The notes under the pieces are model-generated. The model was not told the DNA's origin and searched no databases. It saw only the letters and a list, made by a program, of their open reading frames with translations. Source: DATKCJ01 sp035513275 (GTDB lineage: Bacteria > Verrucomicrobiota > Verrucomicrobiia > Opitutales > Opitutaceae). From it: a DNA stretch of 7,375 nucleotides. A program made the position numbers and the translations under genes. Shown here in pieces: positions 6,324-7,375 of the stretch (the stretch's first letter is position 1; each line of letters starts with the position of its first letter). The stretch is taken from assembly GCA_035513275.1 (NCBI GenBank), contig DATKCJ010000377.1:1-7375 (forward strand), written 5' to 3'.

Positions 6324-6350
6324 TCCAAGTTCCAAAATCCAAGATTTCAA
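6324..6350. repeat. Short tandem TCCAA repeat, period 7
   Basis: TCCAA occurs at 6324, 6331 and 6338, spaced exactly 7 bases apart, followed by TTCAA at 6346. It begins just after the nuoB stop and precedes the larger hairpin element. I see no inverted partner arm in the spacer, although ATCCAAGAT recurs once near 6525-6535. It may be the remnant of one arm of another simple-sequence inverted repeat, or chance in a low-GC stretch. Confidence 0.45.
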
Positions 6351-6383
6351 ACGGACCCGCAGAGCAAACTCTGGGGAATTGAA

Positions 6384-6515
6384 GGTAGGAGCCCGCTTGC
6401 GGGCGATTTGTAGGTTGCGGGCTCGCGCGTTCTGCTGGCCAGCAGAATGGCGCGATTCTGCTGACCAGCAGAACGCCACCTACACCAATGCATCGCCCGC
6501 GAGCGGGCTCCTACC
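6384..6515. repeat. Nested REP/BIME-like element between nuoB and nuoC
   Basis: Outer arms 6384-6407 and 6492-6515 are inverted complements at 23 of 24 positions. Each arm is a GTAG foot plus a hairpin: GTAG (6385-6388), two bases, then GCCCGC-TT-GCGGGC (6391-6404). On the right the mirror hairpin GCCCGC-GA-GCGGGC (6495-6508) comes first, then two bases and CTAC (6511-6514). An inner pair, GTAGGT (6410-6415) and ACCTAC (6478-6483), sits inside it, enclosing two copies of an 18-base palindrome. The layout matches paired REP sequences (BIME), which are non-autonomous elements dependent on a RAYT transposase encoded elsewhere. The GTAGGAGCCCGC core looks like REP sequences of other GC-rich bacteria. 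The element fills most of the nuoB-nuoC spacer. No T-run follows. Confidence 0.78.
6430..6473. repeat. Tandem pair of 18-base palindromes inside the BIME-like element
   Basis: TTCTGCTGGCCAGCAGAA at 6430-6447 is a perfect 18-base palindrome. A second copy at 6456-6473 differs only by G to A at the ninth base, which breaks the symmetry at the centre. The two copies are 26 bases apart start to start and are separated by the 8 bases TGGCGCGA. Such a pair could be two binding sites for a dimeric protein, two hairpins, or a second repeat family nested in the first. Confidence 0.75.
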
Positions 6516-6561
6516 TCAGTACCCATCCAAGATGAAGCAAGTTTCCCCTCGTTAGCGACCC

Positions 6562-7227
6562 ATGGAAACCACCGCACAGATCGTCGATCGCCTGAAGGCC
6601 CGGTTCTCCGGTGCCGCGATCGCGCTTGTGCCAAATCCCTCTCCCGCCGCGCAGGAATCGATCCTCGTCGATGCGGCGAATGGTGTGGAAGTCGCGGCGT
6701 TCCTGCGTGACGACGATTCGCTCGCGCTCGACTTCTGCTCCAACGCCACCGGCGTCGACTGGCTCGACCGCGAAGTGCCGGTCGTCACGAAGGAAACCGT
6801 CAAGGCCGACGACGGCACCGAGAAAATCGTAGAAACGAAGTCGACGCGCAAGGAGCCCGGCTATCTCGAGGCGGTTTATCATCTTTACTCGATGCGCCTG
6901 AAGCACGGCCCGGTTGTGCTTCGTCTGCGCACCGCGGATCGCGGCACGGGAGCCGTGCTGCCTTCGCTCACGCCGGTCTGGCGAAGCTGCGAGTTCCAAG
7001 AACGAGAGATCTTCGATCTCTACGGAATCACATTCACCGGCCACCCGGATCTTCGCCGCATCTTGATGTGGGACGAGCTCGAGACGCACCCGATGCGCAA
7101 GGACTACGTCGAGCCCGACGATTACGAGTGGGAGCCCACGCCGCATGACGAGGTGCTCGAGAAAGCGAAGGTCCATTATCCCTCGCCCGCCACGCAATCG
7201 CCAACACCGGAGGGCGGAACGTCATGA
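6562..7227 (+). CDS. nuoC: NADH-quinone oxidoreductase subunit C (complex I, 30 kDa subunit)
   Basis: Peripheral-arm subunit of complex I, homologue of the mitochondrial 30 kDa (NDUFS3) protein, packed against NuoD and NuoB. Length is 221 residues. The C-terminal signature is complete: WRSCEFQEREIFDLYGITF (140-158), then TGHPDLRRILMWDE (159-172) and HPMRKDY (176-182). The N-terminal fold is recognisable through VDWLDREVP and YLEAVYHLYSM (101-111). Between those blocks, residues 73-98 form a charged Lys/Glu/Thr-rich stretch where many family members have a short turn; it is probably a surface insert. The C-terminus after 190 is polar and variable. ATG 6562 is the first start after the repeat-filled spacer, without a clear Shine-Dalgarno site. 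nuoC is separate from nuoD here, unlike the fused nuoCD of E. coli, and overlaps it by the ATGA at 7224-7227. Confidence 0.95.
   Translation: METTAQIVDRLKARFSGAAIALVPNPSPAAQESILVDAANGVEVAAFLRDDDSLALDFCSNATGVDWLDREVPVVTKETVKADDGTEKIVETKSTRKEPGYLEAVYHLYSMRLKHGPVVLRLRTADRGTGAVLPSLTPVWRSCEFQEREIFDLYGITFTGHPDLRRILMWDELETHPMRKDYVEPDDYEWEPTPHDEVLEKAKVHYPSPATQSPTPEGGTS
7209..7214 (+). promoter_or_regulatory. Shine-Dalgarno site of nuoD
   Basis: GGAGGG ends 9 bases before the nuoD ATG at 7224 and lies within the last codons of nuoC. It is the one strong ribosome-binding site in the window; the other genes lack an obvious one. With the ATGA overlap it supports translational coupling of nuoC and nuoD. 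Confidence 0.75.
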
Positions 7228-7375
7228 GCGTCGCCAACCCATTCGAGGTGACACCCGGCCCGACCGTGCGCGCCGTGACCGACGAGATCCACGGCGACCT
7301 GCTCGAGATTTCGATGGGGCCGCACCATCCGTCGACTCACGGCGTGTTTCGCATCAACGCCACGCTCGATGGCGA
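7224..7375 (+). CDS. nuoD: NADH-quinone oxidoreductase subunit D (complex I), 5' part; runs off the window
   Basis: Peripheral-arm subunit of complex I, the 49 kDa homologue related to the large subunit of NiFe hydrogenases, which forms the quinone-binding cavity with NuoB. Only the first 50 codons are in the window. The diagnostic N-terminal motif is present: ISMGPHHPSTHGVFR at residues 29-43, including the HHPSTHG loop whose His contacts the quinone headgroup in studied complexes. The ATG at 7224 overlaps the nuoC stop as ATGA and has a good GGAGGG site upstream, so the start is well supported. The remaining 350 or so residues would lie to the right, probably followed by further nuo genes. 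Confidence 0.96.
   Translation, partial: MSVANPFEVTPGPTVRAVTDEIHGDLLEISMGPHHPSTHGVFRINATLDG

Noticed and set aside
6320..6561. CRISPR-like array in the nuoB-nuoC spacer
   Set aside because: There are only two 18-base near-copies with an 8-base gap, and they are palindromic; no regular repeat and spacer pattern exists.

Overview
The window reads as a chromosomal stretch of a GC-rich, aerobically respiring bacterium. Every gene is on the + strand. The genes encode the end of a caa3/aa3-type cytochrome c oxidase cluster and the start of a complex I (NADH:quinone oxidoreductase) operon, with one anion-transporter-like permease gene between them. The gene families do not fix the phylum. The mix of high GC, few Shine-Dalgarno sites and spacers filled with inverted-repeat elements made me think of Verrucomicrobiota, or a similar soil lineage in the PVC or Acidobacteriota range. 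That is an impression, not a demonstration.

Layout. (1) 1-2029, oxidase block: the 3' end of ctaD (subunit I), ctaE (subunit III, with an unusual insert) and ctaF (small subunit IV). (2) 2030-2255, a spacer holding two inverted-repeat elements. (3) 2256-3092, ctaG, a membrane factor for caa3 oxidase assembly and copper delivery. (4) 3201-5000, a 599-residue SLC13-type permease with two central RCK_C (TrkA_C) domains. (5) 5001-5175, the probable leader of the nuo operon. (6) 5176-7375, nuoA, nuoB, nuoC and the first 50 codons of nuoD, which runs off the window.

Together the genes describe the two ends of an aerobic electron-transport chain. NuoABCD belong to the complex that moves electrons from NADH to quinone: NuoB carries the terminal N2 cluster, NuoC and NuoD form the quinone-side arm, and NuoA is a membrane subunit near the quinone site. 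CtaD, CtaE and CtaF form the oxygen-reducing terminal oxidase, and CtaG helps load its copper.

I see no defence system, CRISPR array, phage, transposase gene or RNA gene. What stands out is between the genes. Four otherwise ordinary intra-operon spacers are filled by at least five inverted-repeat elements. Two have arms of hexamer-like simple sequence (675-809 and 5575-5654). Three are pairs of opposed GC-rich hairpins with GTAG- or GGAG-type feet (2025-2092, 2168-2240 and 6384-6515). The latter match the architecture of REP/BIME elements, which are mobilised in trans by RAYT transposases. One appears to supply the stop codon of ctaF. The other gene junctions are tight (7 nt between ctaE and ctaF, an ATGA overlap between nuoC and nuoD), which suggests that the elements arrived later.
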